DNA from: Ruegeria sp. 6PALISEP08
GTDB taxonomy: Bacteria > Pseudomonadota > Alphaproteobacteria > Rhodobacterales > Rhodobacteraceae
Assembly (NCBI RefSeq): GCF_001238295.1
Contig: NZ_LGXZ01000006.1
Span: 124,001 to 188,000, forward strand
Length of the DNA: 64,000 nt
Reading direction: 5' to 3'
The notes below the pieces were generated by a model. That model was not told the origin of the DNA and did not search any database. It saw only the letters and a program-made list of their open reading frames with translations. Positions 15,831-24,039 of this stretch are shown piece after piece (position 1 is the first letter of the stretch; every line of letters starts with the position of its first letter). A program made the translations under genes and the position numbers.

Positions 15831-17114
15831 ATGGCTTTGGACACCGAAAGCGGTATCGCGTCGTACGAGGCACCCGAAAAGGACCTCTATGAAATGGGTG
15901 AGATCCCTCCGATGGGATTTGTCCCCAAGCAGATGTATGCCTGGGCTATCCGTAAGGAACGCCATGGCGAGCCGAACACTGCAATGCAGCAAGAAGTGGT
16001 CGACGTACCCGAACTGGACAGTAACGAGGTGCTGGTTCTGGTGATGGCGGCCGGCGTCAACTATAATGGTGTCTGGGCCGCCCTGGGGCAGCCGATCAGC
16101 CCGTTTGATGGCCACAAAGCCCCCTATCACATCGCCGGTTCAGACGCGTCGGGCATTGTCTGGGCCGTTGGCGACAAGGTGAAGCGCTGGAAAGTGGGGG
16201 ATGAGGTGGTCATTCACTGCAACCAGGACGATGGCGATGACGAGGAATGCAACGGTGGCGATCCGATGTACTCTCCCAGCCAGCGGATTTGGGGGTACGA
16301 GACGCCGGACGGATCGTTCAGCCAGTTTACCCGCGTTCAGGCACAACAGCTGATGCCGCGCCCCAAGCATCTGACCTGGGAAGAAGCGGCGTGCTACACG
16401 CTGACGCTGGCCACCGCATACCGGATGCTATTTGGTCATGAACCTCACGATCTGAAGCCGGGTCAGAACGTTCTGGTTTGGGGTGCGTCGGGCGGTCTGG
16501 GTTCGTATGCGATCCAACTGATCAATACGGCCGGTGCAAATGCAATTGGCGTGATCTCGGACGAAAGCAAGCGTGACTTCGTCATGGGGCTGGGCGCCAA
16601 GGGTGTACTGAACCGAAAGGACTTTAACTGCTGGGGTCAATTGCCCACGGTAAACACCCCGGAATATGCCGAATGGTTCAGGGAAGCCCGCAAGTTTGGC
16701 AAGGCGATCTGGGACATTACCGGCAAAGGCAACAATGTGGATATGGTGTTTGAACACCCCGGTGAAAGCACGTTCCCTGTATCGACGTTTGTTGTCAAAA
16801 AAGGTGGCATGGTTGTGATCTGCGCCGGGACCACCGGCTTCAACTGCACCTTTGACGTGCGCTACATGTGGATGCACCAAAAACGCCTGCAAGGTTCGCA
16901 CTTTGCCCACCTGAAACAGGCGGCTGCCGCAAACAAGCTGATGGTCGAGCGTCGTCTGGACCCCTGCATGTCCGAAGTGTTCACCTGGAACGATCTGCCC
17001 GAGGCCCACATGAAGATGCTGCGGAACGAACATAAGCCGGGCAATATGTCTGTCCTTGTTCAAGCGCCCCGCACTGGCCTGCGGACCTTGGAAGAGGTTC
17101 TCGACGCAGGCTGA
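15831..17114 (+). CDS. ccrA: Crotonyl-CoA carboxylase/reductase
   Basis: 427 residues of the MDR/zinc-less alcohol-dehydrogenase-like Ccr family. It reductively carboxylates crotonyl-CoA to (2S)-ethylmalonyl-CoA with NADPH and CO2, the committing step of the ethylmalonyl-CoA pathway. Seen: MGFVPKQMYAWAIRKERHGEP near the N-terminus, the acidic Cys-rich loop CNQDDGDDEECNGGDP, NADPH-binding WGASGGLGS (217-225), EHPGESTFPVSTFV and MWMHQKRLQGSHFA. AGGAGG precedes the ATG at 15831. Related regulatory motifs precede ecm and mcl2. Confidence 0.95.
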   Translation: MALDTESGIASYEAPEKDLYEMGEIPPMGFVPKQMYAWAIRKERHGEPNTAMQQEVVDVPELDSNEVLVLVMAAGVNYNGVWAALGQPISPFDGHKAPYHIAGSDASGIVWAVGDKVKRWKVGDEVVIHCNQDDGDDEECNGGDPMYSPSQRIWGYETPDGSFSQFTRVQAQQLMPRPKHLTWEEAACYTLTLATAYRMLFGHEPHDLKPGQNVLVWGASGGLGSYAIQLINTAGANAIGVISDESKRDFVMGLGAKGVLNRKDFNCWGQLPTVNTPEYAEWFREARKFGKAIWDITGKGNNVDMVFEHPGESTFPVSTFVVKKGGMVVICAGTTGFNCTFDVRYMWMHQKRLQGSHFAHLKQAAAANKLMVERRLDPCMSEVFTWNDLPEAHMKMLRNEHKPGNMSVLVQAPRTGLRTLEEVLDAG

Positions 17115-17139
17115 TCACCCTTTGGGTCGTAGACAAAAA

Positions 17140-17173
17140 ACACCCGCGAATCGCCTGTCCGGTTCGCGGGTGT
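17140..17173. terminator. Terminator-type hairpin after ccr
   Basis: Perfect 11-base arms ACACCCGCGAA (17140-17150) and TTCGCGGGTGT (17163-17173), 12-base loop. On the plus strand the hairpin is followed by ATTGCGTTT, on the minus strand by TTTTTTGTC, so it may work in both directions and better on the minus strand. Confidence 0.7.
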
Positions 17174-17290
17174 ATTGCGTTTCGACAAAGCCTTTCGGAC
17201 TTTCAAACACTTACATTTTCCGCCCCCGCTATTTTTGGGGAGTAGAAACCGGTGAATAGGTCGAAAAAGATCATACATGTTATGGTTGTG

Positions 17291-17305
17291 TTAACGCTTC
17301 GTTAA
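17291..17305 (+). promoter_or_regulatory. CtrA-type box TTAA-N7-TTAA upstream of the luxR locus
   Basis: TTAACGCTTCGTTAA fits the TTAA-N7-TTAA CtrA consensus exactly and sits in a larger palindrome GTTAACG-CTT-CGTTAAC (17290-17306). It ends 19 bases before the start of the small gene ahead of luxR. Confidence 0.6.
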
Positions 17306-17324
17306 CTGTTTCAGAGAGACCCTA

Positions 17325-17543
17325 ATGGCGCAGAATGAGTGGATATTGGACGTACTGTCGGACCTCAATGCTTTCGCCGTTGCGAACGGGTTGAGCGCGC
17401 TTGCCGAGCAGCTTGATGACACAAGATTGATCGCAGCGGCCGAGATTGCGTCCCTGAAGAACGAGGCACGAGCGCCCGCGGATGGGAACAGAAGTCGAAT
17501 TGGGTCAGATCCTTCAGGATTTGGAAAACACCAACACGCTTGA
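17325..17543 (+). CDS. Small protein overlapping the luxR start
   Basis: 72 residues beginning MAQNEWILDVLSDLNAFAV, then ANGLSALAEQLDDTRLIAAAE. I recall similar short proteins in other roseobacters, so this N-terminal half looks conserved; no function is known. The C-terminal 20 residues are coded by sequence that also encodes the LuxR N-terminus in another frame (62-base overlap), so they may be unconstrained. Probably co-transcribed with luxR from a promoter near the CtrA-type box. Confidence 0.6.
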   Translation: MAQNEWILDVLSDLNAFAVANGLSALAEQLDDTRLIAAAEIASLKNEARAPADGNRSRIGSDPSGFGKHQHA

Positions 17544-18201
17544 AGAACTCAGCAATGTTGCAGAGCGATTGCGGGGTATTCTGCAGGTCGAACATTTGAC
17601 CTATCACTGGGTCGATGGCGCTGGCGATCAATACGGCTACACCACCTATTCAGATGCCTGGGACGAGCGCTACCGAAACAAGAATTACCATCGTATTGAC
17701 CCGGTTATTCTTGGATGCTTCCAAAGATTTCATCCGGTCGACTGGAAATCTCTGGACTGGTCGAGCAGGATCGCAAAATCCTTTCTTGAAGATGCCAGAA
17801 GCCACGGTGTTGGCAATCAGGGCTATTCCATTCCGATCAGGGGCCCGAATGGGCAGTTTGCCCTGTTCACTGTAAACCACAGTTGCGATGATCAGACCTG
17901 GCAACGCTTTATTTCAACCTACGGGCGGGAGTTAATTCTGGTTGCGCATTACATCAATCGCAAAGCGCTTGAATTCGAAAAAGACAGGCAACCGGATTCC
18001 GCACGCAATCTGTCACCACGGGAAATCGACGCGATCACCCTTTTGGCTTTGGGCTACAGCCGGGCACAAGTGGCGCATTCTCTGTCGATTTCAGAGCATA
18101 CGCTGCGTGTCTATATCGAAAGCGCCCGGTCCAAATTGGGTGCCCATAACACCACCCATGCCATCGCAACTGCGCTCAGCCGAGGATTAATAGTCGTTTA
18201 A
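17482..18201 (+). CDS. LuxR family quorum-sensing regulator
   Basis: 239 residues. The autoinducer-binding domain (about 20-165) includes LTYHWVDGAGDQYGYTTYSD, and a GerE-type helix-turn-helix at the C-terminus includes LSPREIDAITLLALGYSRAQ and SISEHTLRVYIESARSKLGA. It should bind an acyl-homoserine lactone made by the adjacent LuxI homologue and control it and other genes. The ATG at 17482 lies inside the preceding small gene. An exact CtrA-type box overlaps its stop codon. Confidence 0.9.
   Translation: MGTEVELGQILQDLENTNTLEELSNVAERLRGILQVEHLTYHWVDGAGDQYGYTTYSDAWDERYRNKNYHRIDPVILGCFQRFHPVDWKSLDWSSRIAKSFLEDARSHGVGNQGYSIPIRGPNGQFALFTVNHSCDDQTWQRFISTYGRELILVAHYINRKALEFEKDRQPDSARNLSPREIDAITLLALGYSRAQVAHSLSISEHTLRVYIESARSKLGAHNTTHAIATALSRGLIVV
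18187..18201 (+). promoter_or_regulatory. CtrA-type box TTAA-N7-TTAA upstream of luxI
   Basis: TTAATAGTCGTTTAA spans the luxR stop codon and ends 83 bases before the luxI ATG; a further TTAA half-site is at 18228-18231. The spacing exactly fits the alphaproteobacterial CtrA consensus. Confidence 0.5.
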
Positions 18202-18284
18202 GGCGAGCGCGCCTTCCACACGCAATATTAACCACGACTCTGTACCCCCTTCGTTCCTGCACAGGACTACAAGGGGAACAAGTC

Positions 18285-18923
18285 ATGTTGCGTTATTTAT
18301 ATGCCGATCAGTTGTACAGATTTCCAACTCTGGCGGAAGGGATGTTCAAGGATCGTGCGGATCAGTTCAAAACCCGGCTGGGGTGGGATGTCCATGTCAA
18401 TGAACAGGGGGAAGAGCGGGGTGAGTATGATGCGCTCAACCCGCTCTATGTCATTTGGGAAGAGCCGGACGGCAGTCATGGCGGGTCAATGCGGGTTCTG
18501 CCCACAACGGGCCGGGTGATGATCAACGAGATATTCGGGCATCTTAACGGTGGCAAACCCATTTGCAGCCCGCTGATCTGGGAAGTGACCCGGTTCTGCC
18601 TGTCAAGCAACGCAGGTCCACATACGGCTGGAGCCAATATGCTGAGCGGCGGCGAAATGATGGAAGGTTTTGGCCTGACCCATATCGCCGGTGTCTTTGA
18701 TGCGCGTATGATCCGTATCTATCGTCTGATCGGCTCGTCGCCCGAGGTTCTGGGCACCCAGGGCAGAGGACGGGATCAGGTCTCGATCGGGTTGTGGCCT
18801 TATTCGGCGGATGACTGCAATCGCGTGGCGGAACGCGCTGGTATCCCGCGCGAGCTTTCGCGCCTGTGGTTCAACACAGCGTTTGGGCCCAAAAAACAGC
18901 ACCGGTTTGCCTTGTCCGCGTAA
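18285..18923 (+). CDS. LuxI-type acyl-homoserine-lactone synthase
   Basis: 212 residues. It uses S-adenosylmethionine and an acyl-carrier-protein-bound acyl chain to make AHL signals. Conserved LuxI residues are visible: R24 and F28 region (FKDRADQFKTRLGWDV), the acidic D49 of GEYDALNPLYVIW, SMRVLPTTG and WEVTRFCL. AAGGGG precedes the ATG. It follows luxR by 83 bases in the same direction. A small palindrome TCCTG-CA-CAGGA at 18255-18266 lies before the ribosome site but is not a standard lux box. Confidence 0.93.
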   Translation: MLRYLYADQLYRFPTLAEGMFKDRADQFKTRLGWDVHVNEQGEERGEYDALNPLYVIWEEPDGSHGGSMRVLPTTGRVMINEIFGHLNGGKPICSPLIWEVTRFCLSSNAGPHTAGANMLSGGEMMEGFGLTHIAGVFDARMIRIYRLIGSSPEVLGTQGRGRDQVSIGLWPYSADDCNRVAERAGIPRELSRLWFNTAFGPKKQHRFALSA

Positions 18924-18983
18924 GCAGTTGAAAACGCCATTCCACATCTGGTGATGGTCGGCGCGGCCCTGTAGGGTCGCGCC

Positions 18984-20516
18984 ATGTCTTTGCAAAATGT
19001 AACCTTCTCGGATGACCAGGCCGCCGCATTTGACAGCATCGCAGAGATGCTGCGATCAGCGGGTGTCGATCTGGAAGATGACGCCCTACTCAAGCTGCCG
19101 GGGGCAGGGAAATCCGGCGTAATGGCCGTAATCGGTAAGGCCGGTTCAGGTAAAACCCTGCTGTTGGCTGAACTGTACAAAGCGCTGGCAGAGACCGGGG
19201 TGCAGATCGTGTCCGGTGACTATGAAAGTCGCAAGTCCAGGGACAAGCGCAGCCTTGCCATTCTGGCCCCCACAAACAAGGCTGCAAGCGTTCTGCGACT
19301 GCGTGGCGTGCCTGCCACTACAATTCACCGCATTCTCTATACGCCGGTTTATGACCCGGAATACGAGCGCATTGCCGAATGGCTGGCGGGCAACGATGAA
19401 CGCCCCGAGATCGAAGGGCTGACAGATGAAGCCCTGGATCGGGCCGCGGCGTTTTACGAAAACAACAAATCCATCCCGGGAGCACTGGCCGCGGCCGGTT
19501 TGCGGGGATCGGATTTCATCACGGGGTGGAAACGCCGCGAAGAACCTTTGGACATCGGATTTGTCGATGAAGCGTCGATGCTGGACGACCGTCAGTTCGA
19601 GGATCTGAAAGAGATTTTCGCAACTCTTCTGTTGTTTGGTGACCCGGCACAGCTGGCACCAGTAAATCAATCAGGCAGCATGGTGTTTGAGGCATTGCCC
19701 GAACCCCGGAAGCTGACCCTTGAACGGGTTCACAGGCAGGATGCGGACAATCCAATCCTCGATCTGGCCCATGCTTTGGCTGATCCGGCGATGGGGTTTG
19801 AAGATTTCGAACGTTTGGTCGAAGAGATAGCCCGCCGCGACGACCGGGTGGTCTGGGGGCAGCGGGTCGAGGTCGACCTGATGGCGCGCAGCCCGGTTCT
19901 GGTCTGGCGCAACGCCACGCGCATTCGTCTGATTCAGGCGTTCAGGAACGTCCATGGCGCACCAGAGACGGAGCTGTTGGAGGGAGAGCCGCTGATTTGT
20001 GACGGGCTCGAATTGCCGTTGAAACATCGAAAGAAACGTCTGGATCTTGAGGCGCGCGGACTGATCAAGGGGGCTCAGGTCGTGTATCTGGGGCCGGGGC
20101 GAAAGCCGGGATTCTCGCGGTTGCATGTTATGGGGGCTGAAGACCCTCAGGTCAGCGCGGCGTCGATTGTTCAGATCGAGAAGCCAGATGAGGAAGAACC
20201 GTTCATTCCTTTTGCCGCGCGTATGGGCGCGACGTTTCTGCACGGTGCGGCGGTGACGATTCACAAGGCGCAAGGATCGCAATGGGATACGGTTCAGGTC
20301 TTTGCGCCGGATATCTATGCCGCAGCCCGAATGGGCCGGACTGAGGCCGGCCAGCCCTTATGGAAACGTTTGGCTTACGTGGCGATCACCCGCGCGCAAG
20401 AGCGGCTGATCTGGGTTGTGCGCAACCGGTTGTCGAAACCAACGTACCCGTTGCAGGTGGATGACTTGCGGGCGGTTCCTGCGGCGTCACTGACACTGGA
20501 GGCAGAAGAGACATGA
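18984..20516 (+). CDS. RecD-like ATP-dependent DNA helicase (UvrD/RecD superfamily)
   Basis: 510 residues of superfamily 1. Walker A GKAGSGKT (51-58), motif Ia LAPTNKAA, Walker B GFVDEASMLD, motif III LFGDPAQLAPV, motif IV-V GAAVTIHKAQGSQWD and motif VI YVAITRAQERL are all present in order. Resembles stand-alone RecD-like or Pif1-like helicases rather than a full RecBCD subunit. The ATG follows a short gap after luxI, and the stop overlaps the SDR start (ATGA). Confidence 0.85.
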   Translation: MSLQNVTFSDDQAAAFDSIAEMLRSAGVDLEDDALLKLPGAGKSGVMAVIGKAGSGKTLLLAELYKALAETGVQIVSGDYESRKSRDKRSLAILAPTNKAASVLRLRGVPATTIHRILYTPVYDPEYERIAEWLAGNDERPEIEGLTDEALDRAAAFYENNKSIPGALAAAGLRGSDFITGWKRREEPLDIGFVDEASMLDDRQFEDLKEIFATLLLFGDPAQLAPVNQSGSMVFEALPEPRKLTLERVHRQDADNPILDLAHALADPAMGFEDFERLVEEIARRDDRVVWGQRVEVDLMARSPVLVWRNATRIRLIQAFRNVHGAPETELLEGEPLICDGLELPLKHRKKRLDLEARGLIKGAQVVYLGPGRKPGFSRLHVMGAEDPQVSAASIVQIEKPDEEEPFIPFAARMGATFLHGAAVTIHKAQGSQWDTVQVFAPDIYAAARMGRTEAGQPLWKRLAYVAITRAQERLIWVVRNRLSKPTYPLQVDDLRAVPAASLTLEAEET

Positions 20517-21241
20517 CATCCATCATCGTTACCGGCGCAAGCTCTGGTATAGGTCTGGCCACGGCTGAACTGTTCCTGGCCCAAGGATGGACAGTCGGGG
20601 TGTTGGCGCGCAGTGCGGATAAGCTGAATGCCCTGGCGCAAAAACACGGCAATGCGGTATCCTTGCCAGCTGATGTAACTGACCCCGAGGCTGTGACGAC
20701 AGCGTTCCGCAAGTTTAAGGACGAGGTCGGGCGTCTGGATGTCTTATTCAACAACGCCGGTATCTTTGCTCCGGGGGGCACTATTGACGAAATCGCACTT
20801 GAGGATTGGTATCAAAGCGTCAGTGTCAACCTGAACGGCATGTTCCTGTGCGCACGCGAAGCCTTTCGGATCATGCGTCATCAGAACCCGCAAGGTGGGC
20901 GGATCATCAACAATGGCTCGATTGCCGCACATGTTCCGCGTCCGAACTCTGTGCATTATTCGGCTACAAAACACGCGATTACCGGACTGACCCGCAGCTT
21001 GTCTTTGGACGGGCGGCCTTTTGGAATAGCCTGCGGGCAGATCGACATCGGGAACGCCCGCACGCAAATGGTTCAGGGTCTTGTGGAGGCCGCGCAGGCG
21101 GCGGGGGACACGCCAGACCCGACCATGGCCGTCGAAGACGCGGCGCGCTCCGTCCTGCATATGGCAACCCTGCCGCCCGAGGCGAATGTTCAGTTCATGA
21201 CCGTCATGGCCACGACCATGCCTTATGTCGGCAGGGGTTGA
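20513..21241 (+). CDS. Short-chain dehydrogenase/reductase
   Basis: 242 residues, classical SDR: TGASSGIG (8-15) for NAD(P), NNAG at the catalytic edge, a serine in INNGSIAA and the Y-x3-K of YSATKHA. Substrate unknown. It overlaps the helicase by four bases (ATGA) and is convergent with the TIGR02186 gene, stops three bases apart. Confidence 0.9.
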   Translation: MTSIIVTGASSGIGLATAELFLAQGWTVGVLARSADKLNALAQKHGNAVSLPADVTDPEAVTTAFRKFKDEVGRLDVLFNNAGIFAPGGTIDEIALEDWYQSVSVNLNGMFLCAREAFRIMRHQNPQGGRIINNGSIAAHVPRPNSVHYSATKHAITGLTRSLSLDGRPFGIACGQIDIGNARTQMVQGLVEAAQAAGDTPDPTMAVEDAARSVLHMATLPPEANVQFMTVMATTMPYVGRG

Positions 21242-21244
21242 CCG

Positions 21245-22012
21245 TTACTTGTCGCGCAACAGACGGAAAGCCGTCGAAGCGCCCCAACCTGCCGCAATCG
21301 CGATAACCAGCGACATCAAACCGTACCAGACGGGTTGCTGGCGCGACATGTTGTACAGGAACCGTTCCAGGCCGACTTTGCGGACATCAATGGTCGTCTC
21401 GTATTGCGAAACCACCTCTCCACTGCGGGTCAGGAAAATACGGGCAGTATAGTCCCCCTCAGTCAGGTCGGCGGGCATGTCGATTGAGGTGCGGAACAGG
21501 GTTTGTTCGTCCACAGCCACCGTGGCTTCGCGAATGGAATAGAGGTTTTCATCTTCGCGGATGCGAACCACAGCATCTGCGAAATCCTGCGCTCCGCGGA
21601 TATGCATCGCAGCACCAACAGAGCGGATCGCACGTTCGATCGACACGCGATAGCGCAGATCTTCAGTGTCAGTCAGAATGTCATCCAAAGGTCCGCTGGT
21701 GGCGACGGCATAGAAACTGGGCGCAAGGTCGACAAGGACACTGTCGGTGTTGACCCAGATCCCCAGCTTTCGTTCCTTGCGGCGCACGGTGACCGGCTCA
21801 GAAGGACCGGCGACCGCGACGATGACCTCGACGGGTGGGCCGGGCGGAATAGGGGTTTCCCGTTTGATGGCCCCGAAAATGAGAAGCTCGGAGCCGTCAA
21901 AGGTCGCCGTGATCGCAACCCGATCCTGGCTAAGACCCAGAACAACCTGTTCTTCCGCTGCAGATACGGGCAGGCACAACAGACAAAAAGCGGCAATGAG
22001 TGAACGCAGCAT
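21245..22012 (-). CDS. TIGR02186 family membrane protein
   Basis: 255 residues: signal peptide (cut near VSAAEEQ), a periplasmic domain beginning VVLGLSQDRVAITATFDGSE, and one C-terminal transmembrane segment (WYGLMSLVIAIAAGWGAS). The family is almost always next to TauE/SafE genes, as here; a role assisting the transporter is inferred. It follows the second TauE gene by two bases on the minus strand. Confidence 0.85.
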   Translation of the reverse strand: MLRSLIAAFCLLCLPVSAAEEQVVLGLSQDRVAITATFDGSELLIFGAIKRETPIPPGPPVEVIVAVAGPSEPVTVRRKERKLGIWVNTDSVLVDLAPSFYAVATSGPLDDILTDTEDLRYRVSIERAIRSVGAAMHIRGAQDFADAVVRIREDENLYSIREATVAVDEQTLFRTSIDMPADLTEGDYTARIFLTRSGEVVSQYETTIDVRKVGLERFLYNMSRQQPVWYGLMSLVIAIAAGWGASTAFRLLRDK

Positions 22013-22014
22013 CC

Positions 22015-22935
22015 TCAGTGTCCTCCCCCGTTTCCAAGTGAGTAAAGCTCGGCAGGCTGCAAAAGCAGATCAAGAGCCAGCTTGCCACAAACCACCAGAA
22101 CCAGAGCAGCCAGCAGAACGCGCAGCTGTTCCGCCGGCATCCGCGCGCCAATCACGGTACCGATCTGCGCACCAATTACGCCGCCGACCAACAACAATAC
22201 GGCCAGAACAACGTCGACCGTGTAGTTGGTTGTGGCATGAAGCATCGTGGTGAAGGCTGTCACGAAGATGATTTGAAACAGGGATGTGCCAACAACAACC
22301 TTTGTAGGCATGCCCAGCAGATAGATCATGGCTGGAACCATGATGAAGCCGCCACCAACACCCATGATTGCCGACAAGACGCCGACGCAAAGCCCAACCA
22401 AAACAGGCGGAATGACCGAGATGTAAAGACCTGATGTGCGGAACCGCATCTTGAAGGGCAGGGCGTGAATCCAGCCGCGCTGACGGCGTTTGGCAGGGGC
22501 GGCTCCACCCCTTTTGGCCTTGCGCAGTGCCCTGAGGCTTTCGACGAACATCAGGCTGCCGATGACGCCAAGGAAAACCACGTAACACAGCATAACCAGC
22601 AGATCGACCTGACCCAGACTTTTGAGGTAGTTGAAAACAACCACACCCAAAGCAGCGCCTATAAGGCCCCCGACCAGCAGCACCGTTCCCATCTTGAGGT
22701 CCACGGTTTTTCGTCGGAAATGCGCCAGAACACCGGAAAAGGACGACGCCACAATCTGGTTGGCCTCGGTCGCAACGGCCACAGCCGGGGGGATGCCGAT
22801 GAAGAACAGAAGCGGCGTCATGAGAAAACCGCCGCCGACTCCGAACATCCCGGACAGAACGCCAACCATCCCACCCAGACCAAGCAGGAGGAATGCATTC
22901 ACCGATACTTCGGCTATGGGCAGGTATATATACAT
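22015..22935 (-). CDS. TauE/SafE family anion transporter, copy 2 of a tandem pair
   Basis: 306 residues, about nine hydrophobic segments. The two half-repeats carry SGMFGVGGGFLMTPLL and SAIMGVGGGFIMVPAMIYLL. A cytosolic basic loop (KRRQRGWIHALPFKMRFR) lies between them. Closely similar over its full length to the neighbour at 23026 and transcribed in the same direction, with TIGR02186 directly after it. Likely exports a sulfur oxyanion or similar (family knowledge); substrate not determinable. Confidence 0.88.
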   Translation of the reverse strand: MYIYLPIAEVSVNAFLLLGLGGMVGVLSGMFGVGGGFLMTPLLFFIGIPPAVAVATEANQIVASSFSGVLAHFRRKTVDLKMGTVLLVGGLIGAALGVVVFNYLKSLGQVDLLVMLCYVVFLGVIGSLMFVESLRALRKAKRGGAAPAKRRQRGWIHALPFKMRFRTSGLYISVIPPVLVGLCVGVLSAIMGVGGGFIMVPAMIYLLGMPTKVVVGTSLFQIIFVTAFTTMLHATTNYTVDVVLAVLLLVGGVIGAQIGTVIGARMPAEQLRVLLAALVLVVCGKLALDLLLQPAELYSLGNGGGH

Positions 22936-23025
22936 GGTACCGTCACTCTGCGTTTTTCTTCGCGTTGTCGCCTATTGAAGTTGAATAAAAAAGAGGTAGT
23001 TGCCGCGCGATGCGTTTTGTCACGG

Positions 23026-23949
23026 TCAAACCCCTCCGGGCTCGGTGAGCGAGAAGACCTCATCCGGATGCACAAGCAGGTCAAAGCCGATCTTGATAGC
23101 AACGCTCATGACAAGAAGCGCCAGCAGAATGCGCAACTGCTCAGCCCGCAAGCGGGCACCAATCATCGTTCCGAACTGCGCGCCCAGAACACCACCCAGC
23201 AACAATAGAACGGCCAGGATGATATCGACGCTGAAGTTGGTCGAGGCGTGGATCATCGTGGTGAACCCGGCCACAAAAATGATCTGAAACAAGGATGTTC
23301 CGATGACCACTTTTGTCGGGATGCCAAGCACGTAGATCATCGCGGGTACCATGATGAACCCGCCACCCACACCCATGATCGCCGACAGAATACCGACGCC
23401 GAACCCGACCAACACTGGCGGGATGACCGAGATGTATAGGCTGGAGGCCCGAAACCGTGTTTTGAACGGCAACGCATGTATCCAATTGCGCTGGCGTCGT
23501 TTGGGAGCGGGGTTTCTGCCTGCCTGTTTGGCGCGACGGATGGCGGACAAGCTTTCGATGAACATCAAAGTGCCGATGACGCCAAGAAAGAAGACGTAAC
23601 ACAACTGTACGGCCAAATCGACCTGACCCAGATGTTTCAGGAAATTGAAGGCCACCATACCCAATCCTGCACCAAACACTCCGCCGATCAGCAGCACCGT
23701 TCCCATCTTCAGATCTACGGTTTTGCGTTTCAGATGCGCCATCAATCCCGAGAAAGAGGATGCAACGACCTGATTGGCCGAGGTCGCCACCGCAACCGCA
23801 GGGGGAACGCCAATGAAAAACAGAAGCGGTGTTATCAGAAACCCGCCACCTACGCCGAACATGCCCGACAAAACACCCACAAGCCCACCGATCCCCAACA
23901 GCAGGAATGGGCTGACAGACACTTCGGCTATGGGCAGGTAGACGTGCAT
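23026..23949 (-). CDS. TauE/SafE family anion transporter, copy 1 of a tandem pair
   Basis: 307 residues with the same plan as the gene at 22015: N-terminal YLPIAEVSVSPFLLLGIGGL, two GVGGGF repeats, and the loop KRRQRNWIHALPFKTRFR. By eye most positions are identical, so the pair arose by tandem duplication; the copies now differ mainly in the tail (EVFSLTEPGGV against ELYSLGNGGGH). 90 bases separate them. Confidence 0.88.
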   Translation of the reverse strand: MHVYLPIAEVSVSPFLLLGIGGLVGVLSGMFGVGGGFLITPLLFFIGVPPAVAVATSANQVVASSFSGLMAHLKRKTVDLKMGTVLLIGGVFGAGLGMVAFNFLKHLGQVDLAVQLCYVFFLGVIGTLMFIESLSAIRRAKQAGRNPAPKRRQRNWIHALPFKTRFRASSLYISVIPPVLVGFGVGILSAIMGVGGGFIMVPAMIYVLGIPTKVVIGTSLFQIIFVAGFTTMIHASTNFSVDIILAVLLLLGGVLGAQFGTMIGARLRAEQLRILLALLVMSVAIKIGFDLLVHPDEVFSLTEPGGV

Positions 23950-24039
23950 ACCCCCTTAGAGCGGGTGCGGCATACAAAATCAACTCTGCATGCCGCTCTG
24001 CAGCGAACAGGATTTAAATTTGTCCCGGAACTGGACTTA

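Noticed and set aside
18255..18266. TCCTG-CA-CAGGA as a lux box of luxI
   Set aside because: Too short and differently spaced than known 18-20 base lux boxes; also close to the ribosome site.
23967..23996. Inverted repeat GCGGCAT/ATGCCGC between the second permease gene and the first TauE gene
   Set aside because: Only seven-base arms with a 16-base spacer and no U-tract; not convincing as terminator or operator.
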